From positions 1 to 64,000 of the forward strand of contig CAZJHX010000009.1 of assembly GCA_964545715.1 (NCBI GenBank): a stretch of DNA of 64,000 bases, written 5' to 3'. Below, piece by piece: positions 10,584-21,859 of the stretch. Origin of the DNA: CAZJHX01 sp964545715. GTDB lineage: Bacteria; Myxococcota_A; UBA9042; GCA-2863065. The position numbers were made by a program, and so were the translations under genes. Each line of letters opens with the position of its first letter. Within the stretch, counting starts at the first letter, position 1. The notes under the pieces are model-generated. The model was not told where the DNA came from and made no database searches. It saw only the letters and a list, made by a program, of their open reading frames with translations.

Positions 10584-12765
10584 GTGCGGCGCGCAACGCG
10601 ACGATTCGCAGGTGCCCATCACGAATGAGCTCTCTGTCTTCGACAACCCGTTGGAGCTGCAGCCAGTGGAGCCCCTCACCGCGGCTTGTGGTCTGGACCG
10701 CCAGCGGATGAACCACCTCTGGTGTGGCTCCGGGAGACGGATGGTATCGCCCGCCCAGCGGCCAGACGCGAGCCGCCGAGATCGTATAGCGCTCCCGCAG
10801 CCGCTGCAGCGCCCACTCGCGGGAGCCGGCGATCCCCCGCACTTCTCGCGGCAGCCGCCAGGCCGGCGCCACGAGCAGCTCGCTGGTGCCATCCAGGCAC
10901 TGCGGGCCCGGCAGGTCGTCATCCGCCACGCCGATGAGCACATCGTCTCCCTCCCGACGCAACAGACAAAAGCAGATCGTGTTGAAGCTCAAGCGCCGCG
11001 GTAGCACAAACTCCAATGCTCGCTCGGCCACGATCTCACCGGAGCTGTCGCGCTCGACGAAGGTGCTGCAGCCGATCGCCAGAAAGCCTCCACTGCGCTC
11101 GGCGGTGACGCCCCGGAAGGCCCGACGACGGCCCGAGGGGGGCGCGAGTCGCTCGACAGCGCCGCTGGACGGGCCAGCTTTCAGCGCGATCTCGTCACCG
11201 ATCCAAGGCCCTGGCGAGCGCTCACGACGAAGGAGGAGCTCATAGACATTGATCTCCAACCGAGCGTCCGGCAGTCCGCCGACCTGTGCGGCGCGAAGCA
11301 GCTGCCGCGACTCGATGGCCCGCAGCACGCCTGAGGTGGTGAATCCGGTCACGTTCGCCAGCCGCGACTGCACCCCGGTGGGATCGATCTGCACCAGAAC
11401 CGAGCGGACCACCTCCTGGAGCCCGCCGGGAGATGGGAAGAAGCGGCCGCCGTGCTCGAAGCGACGGATCCGCTGCGCTCCGATTCCGGGAAAGCCGTTC
11501 AGCAGCGCGTCGACCGTCTCGCCCAGCGGCCGGTCGGTCTGCTGCACATTCAACGGCTCGGTGATGTAGCGCGCCGCGCGGGCCTGAGCGAGCGGCTGCG
11601 TGCCCGGATCTCGACAGCCGAGGATCGGCCGGGGGTAGCCTCGGCGCGCCAGGACCAAAAGTCGGCCGTCCTGCTCGAACCAGGGGATGACATCGACCGT
11701 GAGTCCCGGACGCCGTGCCAGGTCATAGACCTCGCCGGTCTCCACGCGCTGCCAGTGGGTCATCTGCAAGTAACCCAGCGGCTCGTGCTCCGGCCCTTCG
11801 TCCAACCGGACCCCCTCACCGGTCGGCACGCGCTGACCGACCAGCACGAAATTGGTCGCAGGGGGATCGACGCGGGCGCCGTCGGGGCGCCGGACCTCGA
11901 AGTGGCCGTCATACCGGTTGGCCACGATCCACGGATTCCAGATGGGAGTCGAGGCGAGCACGCGCATGCCGAGACCGTGGAAGACGGCTTCCAGCTCCTG
12001 CTGCGTGGCGTAGGTGTATTCCTCCTGAACCTCGAGCTCCCAGTCTCGGCGATAGTCCTTTCTGAGCACGAACTCCGCGCAGTGGGTGTGGCTTAGCTCG
12101 TAGCGCCGCCAACCGGGGCGCACCTCACCGAGCGCGCGATAGTCGAAGCCGCGCTCAGCCTCCGGCCGAAGGCTGCGGAACTCCCGGGCAAAGCGCTCGA
12201 ACATTGCCGCCGTGGAGCACGTCAGCAGATCGTCCCCGTCATCGCCGTCCCCGCTGGGTAGATCAAGCCAGACGAGCGCGCTTCCCGGGTCTACAAAGTC
12301 ACGCAGAATCAACACGCCATGTGGCTTCAGCTGGGCGGACTGCACGGCGATCGCTCGGCCGGCGGCGGCCCGGTCATAGTCATTGAAGGAGGTGACGTGG
12401 TGCAGCACCGACGAGCTCAGAATCGCTTCGAGGGTCCCCTCGGCGAAGCACGCCTCGGCCACGTCGCCCTCGATGAAGTGCAGGTTTGGTAGCGGGTAAC
12501 GCCGGCGAGCGCGGGCGACCATTTCGGGATTGACGTCGACCCCGGTGACCCGCAGCTCCGGATACAACGAGGCCAGCGCAAAGCTCCCCGAGCCGCTACC
12601 CATCCCCATGTCGGCGATGTCCCCCTCGCTCAAGAGATGGGCCGCCGTCAGCGCGACTTTCTGCCGCATGGACGCGTCCATCCCGGCCAGGTAGCGCTCA
12701 TAGGCCGAACCTTCGCCGCGATCCTGCTCGGTGTATTCGTCCTGGGGTGCATCCACGGTGCCCAT
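10555..12765 (-). CDS. SAM-dependent methyltransferase fused to two degenerate Nudix-like units
   Basis: 736 residues. The N-terminal ~220 are a class I methyltransferase: motif I is DMGMGSGSGS, followed by the acidic end of strand 2 (TGVDVNPEMVARARRRY) and an SSVLHHV segment as in UbiE/MenG-like enzymes. The C-terminal half carries two related units ending RFFPSPGGLQEVVRSVLVQI and RYHPSPGATPEVVHPLAVQT. These resemble the PSPGxxxE segment of ADP-ribose-pyrophosphatase-type Nudix proteins. I see no intact Nudix box (GX5EX7REUXEEXGU) in either, so the units may bind rather than hydrolyse a nucleotide-linked substrate. The methyl acceptor is not evident. The start is ATG at 12765, and the gene is followed by the overlapping hypothetical gene. 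Confidence 0.75.
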   Translation of the reverse strand: MGTVDAPQDEYTEQDRGEGSAYERYLAGMDASMRQKVALTAAHLLSEGDIADMGMGSGSGSFALASLYPELRVTGVDVNPEMVARARRRYPLPNLHFIEGDVAEACFAEGTLEAILSSSVLHHVTSFNDYDRAAAGRAIAVQSAQLKPHGVLILRDFVDPGSALVWLDLPSGDGDDGDDLLTCSTAAMFERFAREFRSLRPEAERGFDYRALGEVRPGWRRYELSHTHCAEFVLRKDYRRDWELEVQEEYTYATQQELEAVFHGLGMRVLASTPIWNPWIVANRYDGHFEVRRPDGARVDPPATNFVLVGQRVPTGEGVRLDEGPEHEPLGYLQMTHWQRVETGEVYDLARRPGLTVDVIPWFEQDGRLLVLARRGYPRPILGCRDPGTQPLAQARAARYITEPLNVQQTDRPLGETVDALLNGFPGIGAQRIRRFEHGGRFFPSPGGLQEVVRSVLVQIDPTGVQSRLANVTGFTTSGVLRAIESRQLLRAAQVGGLPDARLEINVYELLLRRERSPGPWIGDEIALKAGPSSGAVERLAPPSGRRRAFRGVTAERSGGFLAIGCSTFVERDSSGEIVAERALEFVLPRRLSFNTICFCLLRREGDDVLIGVADDDLPGPQCLDGTSELLVAPAWRLPREVRGIAGSREWALQRLRERYTISAARVWPLGGRYHPSPGATPEVVHPLAVQTTSRGEGLHWLQLQRVVEDRELIRDGHLRIVALRAAHALGLLQTR

Positions 12766-12936
12766 TCTCCGCGTTTGTGGGCAACGGTCAATCGCACCGC
12801 TCCCGGCGCCGGCGGCCAGGCCCGCAACCGGGAACCGTCAACAAACCCCACCTTGAGACAGTCGCCGCCTCGCACACCGACCTTGCTACTGGGCGGCTGC
12901 CTGGCCGCTGAGATCAGCCTCCGAGCATAGACCCAT

Positions 12937-13455
12937 CTATTCGCCTCTGACGTCGTCGTATTGGCGCTCGAAGACGCCCCCGCCCGCCTCTCCTTCTTTC
13001 ACGGTCACATCGACTTTGGAGAATGTCCCGTGAGTACCCTCTTCCAGGCCTCGCACGAGCGCCAGGACGGCCCCAGGCTGGACGTCGCCGCAGTAGCGTC
13101 CGTCGGCGCCGGTAAACTTCAGCACAAGGTGCTTGCCTGAGACTGCGCCCCTGGCTTCGTAGGAGCACACGTTGCCCTGCGTCAACGACGCATCGCCATC
13201 GAACGTGACCGACAGCGATGTGACTTCGTCGTCCGAGACATACGTCCCCACAAACATGGGCACCGTCAGTCCAGAGTCGGCCGGCTCTGCCGTAGGGGGC
13301 CTGGGCCCAGGTGTCGCCTTTGTCGGCGCGGCCGATGACGGTGTTTTCGCCTTCTTGCTGCAAGCCCCCGCCAGCAGGGCTACGACGACGAAGAGTAGCC
13401 ATCGCACAAGACGCGCTGCACGGATCTTCGTCGCACTCTCGAATCGGTCGTTCAT
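12937..13455 (-). CDS. Small lipoprotein, unknown function
   Basis: 172 residues from ATG (MNDRF), chosen because a GGAGGGG Shine-Dalgarno lies upstream; a TTG 15 bases further upstream is in frame. The signal peptide ends in lipobox LLAGAC with the Cys followed by SKKAK. A Pro/Thr-rich linker then leads to a ~110-residue domain beginning FVGTYVSDDEVTSLSVTFDGD, which looks like a small beta-barrel of the lipocalin-like or GxYxxDDxxxLxL type. It lies 39 bp after the hemerythrin-transporter stop codon on the same strand and could be the last gene of that transcript. No function can be assigned. Confidence 0.7.
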   Translation of the reverse strand: MNDRFESATKIRAARLVRWLLFVVVALLAGACSKKAKTPSSAAPTKATPGPRPPTAEPADSGLTVPMFVGTYVSDDEVTSLSVTFDGDASLTQGNVCSYEARGAVSGKHLVLKFTGADGRYCGDVQPGAVLALVRGLEEGTHGTFSKVDVTVKEGEAGGGVFERQYDDVRGE

Positions 13456-13494
13456 CCTCTGCCCCTCCAAGCGTTACCGGCCCAGCTCCGTACC

Positions 13495-15423
13495 CTACGC
13501 GGTTTCGTCTTCCGGGGCGCCGCCTACGTAGGTGGAGTACTTCTTGTCGATGCCCACGATGTGGCCGACCAGCCAGGTCTGCAAAAAGACCAGGATGCGG
13601 TCCATCACCGCCGGGTCGCCGGAGACGACCTCAGCGCGCAGGCTGTCGACCTCTTTGATCAGCTGGGCGTGGGTCGCCTTGTGGTTCACCAGATCCGGGT
13701 AGTTCAGCTTGGCCAGCATGGCCTCTTCGGAGTGGAAGTGGGTCTTGGTGTAGTCGATGATGCCGTCCAGGACCGGGGTCAGCTCGTCCAGGTGGCGGCC
13801 CTTCTGGATGACCTCATCCAGCTCGTTGATGAGGTTCAGCAGGCGCTTGTGCTGTGCGTCCATCGCGTGGTTGCCGACGCTGTAGTCGTCGGACCATCTC
13901 ATCAGCGGGGCCAGGACGTCGCCCGGCAGGACGCGCTCTTGGGTGGCGTATTGGGACTCGAAGCCTCTGGGGTATTTGGTCATGCCGGTGACGACGCGGT
14001 GCATCCAGAAGAGGCAGAGGGCTGACAGGAGGAGGATGAACATCCAGCAGCTGGTCCACAGACCCGTGCCCTCGAGCAGATAACCGAAGATGATCGGGCA
14101 GAAGAAGCCGCCCAGGCCGCCGAGCACGCCGACCATGCCGCCGACGACGCCGACCTCGTTGGGGAAGTAGTCCGGGATGTGCTTGTAGACCGCTGCCTTG
14201 CCGATGCCCCAGATGCTGCCCAGCAGGATGACAAGGATGGCGAAGATCCACAGGTTGGCCTGGAAGTAGATGCGGGTGACGCCCTCTGCCAGCAGCTCCT
14301 TCTTCTCCACTTTCTGGTCGGGCTTGACGGTCGCTTTGTGCCAGATGTCCTTGGTCGGCAGGATCAGCGGGCGGTCGTCGCCCTGGACCAACTCTTCCGG
14401 CTTTTCGAGCAGGTCGTATGTCTGGTCGCCAACGACGATCTTCGTAGGCGTGACGTCGGTGACCACGCCGTCTTCGGTGGCGCTCACGCCCTTGCCCGGG
14501 GAGACGATCTCCATCTTGGGCACGATGACCATCACGCTGACGGCGACCGACGTGCCCAGCACCCAGTACATGACGATGCGTGCGCCGAAGCGGTCAGAGA
14601 GCCACCCGCCCAGCGCCCGAATGACGCCGGACGGGAAACTGAATAGACCGGCCAGGATGCCCGCTGTGACCAGCGTGACGTGATAGACGTTGACGAAGTA
14701 CGGGACCAGCCACTGCGACAGGGCCACGAAGCAGCCGAAGACCAGGAAGTAGTACAGCCCGAAGCGCCACACGCGCACCTGCTTGAGCGGGGCCAGCAGC
14801 TCGCGGGTGGTCTTTTGGGCCACGTCCGGCTTCTTGTTTTTGGTGAACATGACGAACACGACGCCCATCACCACCATCATGGCGGCGTACATGAGCGGAA
14901 GCTGGCGCCAGCCTTCGATATTGGCGCCGTCGTCGGTCAGCCAGTTGAGGATGGAGGGCGCTAGAAATGTCGTCCCGGCGGCGCCGGCATTGCCGGCCCC
15001 GAAGATGCCCAGCGCCGTGCCCTGCCACTTGCGCGGGTACCACACCGACGTGAACGCGATGCCGATGGAGAAGCCCACGCCGGTCATGCCGAAGCCGAAG
15101 CTGCACAGCGCGAAGTACCAGAAGGAGTCGGCGTAAGAGAGCAGGGCCAGCGGAATCGCCGTAAAGAAGAGCAGCCCTGTGAAGATTGGCTTGCCGCCGT
15201 ACTTATCGGTCAGGATCCCGCCCGGCAGGCGAAAGATGGCGCCGGTCAACACCGGGATGCCCATCAGCCAGCCGATCTCGACCGGCCCCCAGTCGAAGAC
15301 CTGGTTGGCGGCCAAAAATGTCACGAGTACGCCGTTGAGCATCCACGTCGCGAAGCAGATCGTGAACGCCAGCGTGTTTAGAAACAGAATCCGATGCGAC
15401 ATCGCCGTGGCTTCTGTTTGCAT
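13495..15423 (-). CDS. NarK-type nitrate/nitrite transporter with C-terminal hemerythrin domain
   Basis: 642 residues, longer than an ordinary NarK (~430-480). Residues ~10-480 are a 12-helix major facilitator. The nitrate-signature segments are SVWYPRKWQGTALGIFGAGN in the first half and GVIRALGGWLSDRFG in the second, with Arg65 and Arg269 placed like the substrate-binding arginines of NarK. An extra ~80-residue hydrophilic insert (about 304-388) splits the second half. Residues 508-635 are a bacteriohemerythrin with all expected di-iron ligands: His525, His562, Glu566, His581, His585, His621, Asp626. It is the last gene of the nar-act cluster, 10 bp after actF. The hemerythrin could sense or buffer O2 or NO beside the transporter; that role is inference. 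Confidence 0.9.
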   Translation of the reverse strand: MQTEATAMSHRILFLNTLAFTICFATWMLNGVLVTFLAANQVFDWGPVEIGWLMGIPVLTGAIFRLPGGILTDKYGGKPIFTGLLFFTAIPLALLSYADSFWYFALCSFGFGMTGVGFSIGIAFTSVWYPRKWQGTALGIFGAGNAGAAGTTFLAPSILNWLTDDGANIEGWRQLPLMYAAMMVVMGVVFVMFTKNKKPDVAQKTTRELLAPLKQVRVWRFGLYYFLVFGCFVALSQWLVPYFVNVYHVTLVTAGILAGLFSFPSGVIRALGGWLSDRFGARIVMYWVLGTSVAVSVMVIVPKMEIVSPGKGVSATEDGVVTDVTPTKIVVGDQTYDLLEKPEELVQGDDRPLILPTKDIWHKATVKPDQKVEKKELLAEGVTRIYFQANLWIFAILVILLGSIWGIGKAAVYKHIPDYFPNEVGVVGGMVGVLGGLGGFFCPIIFGYLLEGTGLWTSCWMFILLLSALCLFWMHRVVTGMTKYPRGFESQYATQERVLPGDVLAPLMRWSDDYSVGNHAMDAQHKRLLNLINELDEVIQKGRHLDELTPVLDGIIDYTKTHFHSEEAMLAKLNYPDLVNHKATHAQLIKEVDSLRAEVVSGDPAVMDRILVFLQTWLVGHIVGIDKKYSTYVGGAPEDETA

Positions 15424-15433
15424 GACAGCCTTC

Positions 15434-16555
15434 CTAGGCGGGTTTGGCTTTTGGGGGAGGCAGCGCCATCAGGCCCAGAACCAGCGCGGTTGCGGCGATG
15501 CCGTAGACCGGGATGTAGGGTCCATCGTTGAGAGACGGCGCGACGGCCAACCAGAGGTCAAGCCACCGTCCGGCGAGCGCCAGCAGCGCCACCTGGTAGA
15601 GGACGTTGGGGTTCTTCTTGGCCTTGGCCGACATCAGCACGATGAACGGCACAGCGAAGTTGATGACCCCGTTCAGCACAAACAACATGGTCCAGCCGCC
15701 CGTCATGCGGTGCACGAACCAGCCGGCCTCCTCCGGGATGTCTGCGTACCAGATCAGCATGAACTGGCAGAACCAGATGTAGCCCCAGAAGAACGAGAAC
15801 GCGAACAGGAGCTTGCCCAGATCGTGCAGATGGTTCTCTTTGACCATCGTCCCGCCCGCGCGCTGGTGCTGGATGGCGAAGATGATGGTGGCGGCGATGC
15901 CCGCGACGTACACGCTGCTGAAGCCGTAGACCCCCTGCATGGTGCTGAACCACTCGGGCCCCACCGACATCAGCCAGCCCCACCACGCGAGGGAGATGGT
16001 CAGCCCCAACACCTGCATCAACACGACGCCGGTGCGGACCATGCGTCCGGTGGCGGCGGCGCTGGGGTTGTTGACCGCGTTGTTCACGGCTTTGACCAGC
16101 GCGGCGATCATCAGGAACCAGGCCACGAGCACCACGGCCGCGCGGATCAGGAAGAAGGCCGGCGTGAGCCACGCGGCTTTCAGCTGCAGGATGTGGCTGT
16201 GTGCGACGACGTCGGCGTCAGTCCACGGATACAGTTGGTAGAGACCGGCGAGTAGCACCGCCCCGACCGCAAGGGCGGTGATCGGAAAGAGGCTGGCCAG
16301 CTGCGTCGGAAACTTGGTGATGCCGTGCCACCACCGCGCCCCGATGGCGATGCAGATGGCCATCAGCAAGGCCGCGCCCAGCGGGATGGTCAGGCAGAAG
16401 ATCGCCGCCGCCAGCGCGTCGCCCAGCGCTTCCTTGGGCTCCATGATGAACCCGGCAACCAGCAGTACCAGCGCGCCGCCGATGATCATCAGCAGGTTCG
16501 GGTTGCGTGGAGCGCGACTCGACGCGGGCGGTGGTGAGAGCGAGGTGATGCTCAT
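15434..16555 (-). CDS. actF: Alternative complex III membrane subunit ActF
   Basis: 373 residues with about ten hydrophobic helices. The content matches the ActF subunit of alternative complex III (quinol:cytochrome c/HiPIP oxidoreductase), a relative of NrfD/ActC with fewer quinol contacts. Family-like features are the internal segment SVGPEWFSTMQGVYGFSSVY and a late KENHLHDLGKLLFAFSFFWG segment. It starts 4 bp after the actE stop and ends 10 bp before the hemerythrin transporter. In the complex it would form part of the membrane scaffold and possible proton path with ActC. Confidence 0.9.
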   Translation of the reverse strand: MSITSLSPPPASSRAPRNPNLLMIIGGALVLLVAGFIMEPKEALGDALAAAIFCLTIPLGAALLMAICIAIGARWWHGITKFPTQLASLFPITALAVGAVLLAGLYQLYPWTDADVVAHSHILQLKAAWLTPAFFLIRAAVVLVAWFLMIAALVKAVNNAVNNPSAAATGRMVRTGVVLMQVLGLTISLAWWGWLMSVGPEWFSTMQGVYGFSSVYVAGIAATIIFAIQHQRAGGTMVKENHLHDLGKLLFAFSFFWGYIWFCQFMLIWYADIPEEAGWFVHRMTGGWTMLFVLNGVINFAVPFIVLMSAKAKKNPNVLYQVALLALAGRWLDLWLAVAPSLNDGPYIPVYGIAATALVLGLMALPPPKAKPA

Positions 16556-16559
16556 GGTC

Positions 16560-17129
16560 TCAGTCTCCCTCGGGCGTCTGCAGCTTGCGGACGTAGGTGA
16601 CGACCTTCCAGCGGTCGTCGTGGGTCACTTGAACGGCGTAGGCGGGCATGATCCCCTGGCCGTGGGTGACGATGTGATACAGCGTGCCGTCAGGCAGGTT
16701 CTTGGCCCGATCCGCCTGGAGGCTGGCCGGGTTGGGGAAGCGGCCGGCGCCGATGATCGGACCGTCGCCCTCGCCCTTGGGGCCGTGGCAGACCGCGCAG
16801 AACGTGCTGTAGATGTACTTGCCGCGCTTCAGCGTGGCGCGCTCAGGCTTGGCGAAGGGGTTGGTGAGCTCAACGCCCGCCCGTTTGGCCTCTTCCTTGC
16901 CGGGGCCGAAGGTCGGATGGACCGGACCAAATGGGACCGTGCCCTCTGGCGGCGCCATCAGCGTCTGGCCGTTGGGCGTCACCGGGTTGGGGTCGTATGG
17001 ATCGAAAGGCACGGACTCGAACATGCCCGGAGACACCGCGTACCCCGGCTCCTCGCCGTCCCCGCTGCAGCCCAGCGCAAGCGGCACCAGAGCCAGCGCG
17101 CCGATCAGGCCGATCAGTCGATTTTCCAT
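16560..17129 (-). CDS. actE: Alternative complex III monoheme cytochrome c subunit ActE
   Basis: 189 residues from ATG (MENRLIGLIG), preferred over an upstream in-frame start because it gives a clean lipoprotein signal ending LALGC. The mature part has one heme c site, CAVCH, followed by GPKGEGDGPIIGAGRFPNPAS and a C-terminal GIMPAYAVQV segment whose Met is a likely sixth ligand. Family knowledge places ActE on the periplasmic face of alternative complex III, passing electrons from ActA/ActB to a soluble carrier. It overlaps actD by 16 bp. Confidence 0.9.
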   Translation of the reverse strand: MENRLIGLIGALALVPLALGCSGDGEEPGYAVSPGMFESVPFDPYDPNPVTPNGQTLMAPPEGTVPFGPVHPTFGPGKEEAKRAGVELTNPFAKPERATLKRGKYIYSTFCAVCHGPKGEGDGPIIGAGRFPNPASLQADRAKNLPDGTLYHIVTHGQGIMPAYAVQVTHDDRWKVVTYVRKLQTPEGD

Positions 17130-17657
17130 GACTCGATCACCTCCTCCGGGTCCAGTGCGGCGCACAAGGTTCGGAATCGCTCGGGCACGAAGCCGCCGTC
17201 CTTCTCGATCACAAGCACTACGAAGCGGTCGTCATTGACCCGAATGTGCGGCTGCGACTTGGGTATGTCCTTGCGCGGGCGCAAGCGGCACGCCCACAGC
17301 AGTCCGACGACGGTGGCGATACCGCTGAGCAGGACCGTCAGCTCAAACGACACCGGAATGAGTGCAGGCAGCGCGATCATGGACTTGCCGCCCACGTTCA
17401 GCGGCCAGCTGACCGAGTGCGTCCAGATCTGTACGAACAGCGCTATCGACAGGCCCGCCGCGCCGCCGATGAGGCTTGCGTACGCCAGGCGCGTCTCACG
17501 CAGCCCCATCGCCTCATCCATCCCGTGCACGGGAAACGGCGTGTGCACGTCATCGATCTCATAGCCGCGCGCGCGCAGCGTGGTCACGGCGTCCAGCGTC
17601 TGGTCCGGGTCGTCGAACACCACCGCGTGGAGCCGTCGACATTCAATGGGTCCCGCT

Positions 17658-17668
<11 letters not shown>
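17114..17668 (-). CDS. actD: Alternative complex III subunit ActD (DUF3341)
   Basis: 184 residues starting at GTG with AGGAGG six bases upstream, overlapping the actC end by 11 bp. The N-terminal ~60 residues are a small soluble domain (VFDDPDQTLDAVTTLRARGY). Two transmembrane helices follow (around 62-85 and 100-130), then a soluble tail with the DUF3341-like segment NDDRFVVLVIEKDG. This matches ActD, a small membrane-anchored structural subunit of alternative complex III. Confidence 0.9.
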
Positions 17669-19021
<1,353 letters not shown>

Positions 19022-19025
<4 letters not shown>

Positions 19026-21859
19026 GCTTTTGTGCCCTCCGACGCATTCCCTTTGTTGCGGATGCGAGCCAGGTAGGTGATGGACGGTTGCACCCCGAGG
19101 TCCCCGAGCACCTGGAACGCTCGCGGGCTCTTTCTGAGGTTGGCGATCTCGCCCTTGTCGTCAGCGCCGTCGCCGAACGCGATGGCCTGAGCCGGGCAGG
19201 TCTGCTGGCAGGCCGTCTGCACCTGCAGCGGACCCTCGGTGCCATCGGCCGACGCCTTGATGCGCGCCGCCTGGATGCGCTGCACGCAGAACGTGCACTT
19301 CTCCATGACGCCGCGCTCGCGCACCACCACGTCCGGGTTCAACGCCAGTCGCTCAAACGCGTCCCCGCGTTCGTAATCGAACCAATTGAAGCGGCGCATC
19401 TTGTACGGGCAGTTGTTGGCGCAGTAGCGGGTCCCGACGCAGCGGTTGTAGACCTGCTGGTTGAGCCCGTCGCTGCTGTGCATGGTGGCCAGTACCGGGC
19501 ACACCGTCTCGCACGGCGCGTGGTCGCACTGCTGGCACAACATCGGCTCAAAGAGCACATCGACGTCGTCGCCGTCGCCCTGGAAGTAGCGGTCGATGCG
19601 CAGCCAGTGCATGTCGCGATGGCGCCGCACCTCGTCCTCGCCGACCACGGGGATGTTGTTCTCCGACTGGCAGGCCACTGCGCACGCGCCACAGCCCGTG
19701 CAGGTGTCCAGGTCGATGACCATCTCCCAGTGGGGTGACGGCTTGTTGACCTTGTCCCACAGGTCGTAGTGGATGTGATGGGCGTCCGGTACGTGGTCGT
19801 CGGGACCCGACACCTGGTGGATGATGGGCCGGTTTTCGTGCCTCAGATGGGTCTGAACAGCCGCCAGCGGGCGCTGCTCCCCGGTGCTGGTCGCCGTCGC
19901 GGCCAGCCCGGTCCACCGGATTTGCCCCGCGCCCGCCCTGGCCAGGGCATAGGCGTTGTGCTCTTCGTAGCCGACCGCGATGCCCAGCACCCGGTCATGC
20001 TGGCCCGGGACGATCCGGACCGGCAAGGAGAGGTCGGCGTTGCCTACCGTCACTTGCAGCACGTCGCCGTCCTGCATCGCCAGTCGAGAGGCGGCCGTCG
20101 GCGAGATCCGCACGCAGGGCGTCCACGCGACCCGAGTGACCGGATCCGGCAGCTCGGCCAGCCACGGGTTGCCGGCGTGGTCACCGTTGCCGCGCGCGAC
20201 CTCTTCTATCAGGGCGACCTCAAAGCCGTCGCCAACCGGCATGCCGGACTTGGCAGCGGCCCCGAGCACCTTGGCCACTGCATCCCACGGCTTGGGACTG
20301 CGCGGGGGCAGTGCCGCCCTGGTGTTGGCGGGTCCGCGCCCGACAGCGACCGCGCGCTTCCAGGTGAGCTCGGCCGTGTCCGGCAGCACGTTCTGCTGCC
20401 AGAAGGCCTTGAGAAAGAGGCGGTAGTCCGTGATTTTCGCGCCCGACCAGTGAAGCAAGTGGGATGACGGGTGGCGCGTATCGAGAAGGGGGCTTGCCGT
20501 AGGTTGTGCGATGGTCAGGACCCCGGGCTGCGGCATCGCGTCACCCCAGGCCTCCAGGGAATGGTGCGACGCGGCCACAACTCGACACGCGGCACTCGTC
20601 AAGGTCGGACGATCCGTGACGGCTACCGCAAGAGGATTGGACGTGAGCGCGCGCGCCCATCCGGCCCCATCGGGCAGCTGGGCGACCGGATCGGCCCCCA
20701 GCAGGATGATCGCACCCACCTGTCCGTCGAACAGTTTGCGCTCCAGCGCCAACAGCGCGCTGTCACTACCGCGGCGCGCAAGAGACGGCTGCTCGGTGTT
20801 CAGCGTCTTACCGATGTTGCCGAGCAGCTGGTTGGTCAGCGCTACGGCGGTCTGCTCGCCTTGATCATCGGCGCCGCTGAGCACGAGGCTGCGTCCACGA
20901 GCGGTCCAAAGCTCCTCGGCCAGCGCCTTCACGCGGGCCGGATCCGGAGCCGGGGGCAGACCGGACAACGCGGTCCTGACCTTTGCACCTTGACCGGCCT
21001 TGTCCGCGACAGCGGCCAACAGATGCAACGCCACGATTCGCTGCTCTGCCGCGCTGGCGCGCCATCGCTCGTCGGCGTTGGCGCCCGTCAGCGACATGGA
21101 GCCTTCGATCTGGATGTGTCGAATCGCACCCCGCCGCTTTGCCAGGCGCCGTCGGTTGGCGTACTGACGCGTGTGCATTACCGGCTGCGGGCCCGTGCCC
21201 AGCGGGTCGGCGCCCATGCAGACCAGCACGTCCGTCGCGACAATGTCCAAGCTGGGCAGCAGCGGCCGCCCGTCCACGAGATTCCAGGCTTCGAGCGCCG
21301 CCGAGCGGCCGGACGGGCCGGGGTCGTACTCGACCAGGCCGCCCTCGAAGTTGGCCAGGAACTGGAGCACCACGCGGCGCGCGGCGGGGCCGGTGATGGT
21401 CGGCGACAGGACGACGACCTCTTTGCCCGCGGCTTTTGCCGCTGCCAGACCCTTGCGCACTTCGGCGTCCAGGGACGCCCAATCGGCTGCCTGTCCGCCG
21501 ATGGTCGGCTTCTTGAGCCGGGAGGCGTCGTACAGCTCGCGAAGCTGGGCCTGTCCGATGGAACACAATCCGCCACCGCTGGGGTGGTCCGGGTTGCCCT
21601 CCAGCTTGATCGGGCGGCCGTCACGTACGGTCACCATCAGGCCGCAGCCCGATGAGCACGCGGTGCACGTGCTGGCGTAGTTGATGCTCTTGCCTGGCAG
21701 GATCTCCTCGGGGGGGATCAGGTACGGCATCGAGTATTTGACCGGCAGCTGCTGACAGCCGGTAGCTGCGGCGCCAAGACCCAGCCCCTTCAGGAATCCG
21801 CGCCGTCCGAAAGAGACGCCGCTGCCGAATGAGTTGGACTCTGTTTTCAGTGGTGACAT
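19022..21859 (-). CDS. actB: Alternative complex III iron-sulfur subunit ActB (Tat-exported)
   Basis: 945 residues from ATG (MSPLKTES). A twin-arginine signal GRRGFLKGLGLGAAATGC includes a lipobox-like Cys, suggesting Tat export and lipid anchoring. The first ~650 residues are the molybdopterin-oxidoreductase-like domain, which in ActB has no Mo cofactor; it retains a TCTACSSGCG cysteine group near the N-terminus. The last ~250 residues are the NrfC-like ferredoxin part with four cysteine groups (CTGCGACAVAC, CQQCDHAPCETVCP, CVGTRYCANNCP, CTFCVQRI...CQQTCP) for three [4Fe-4S] and one [3Fe-4S] centre. It passes electrons from quinol at ActC to the hemes of ActA/ActE. It overlaps actA by 13 bp. 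Confidence 0.93.
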
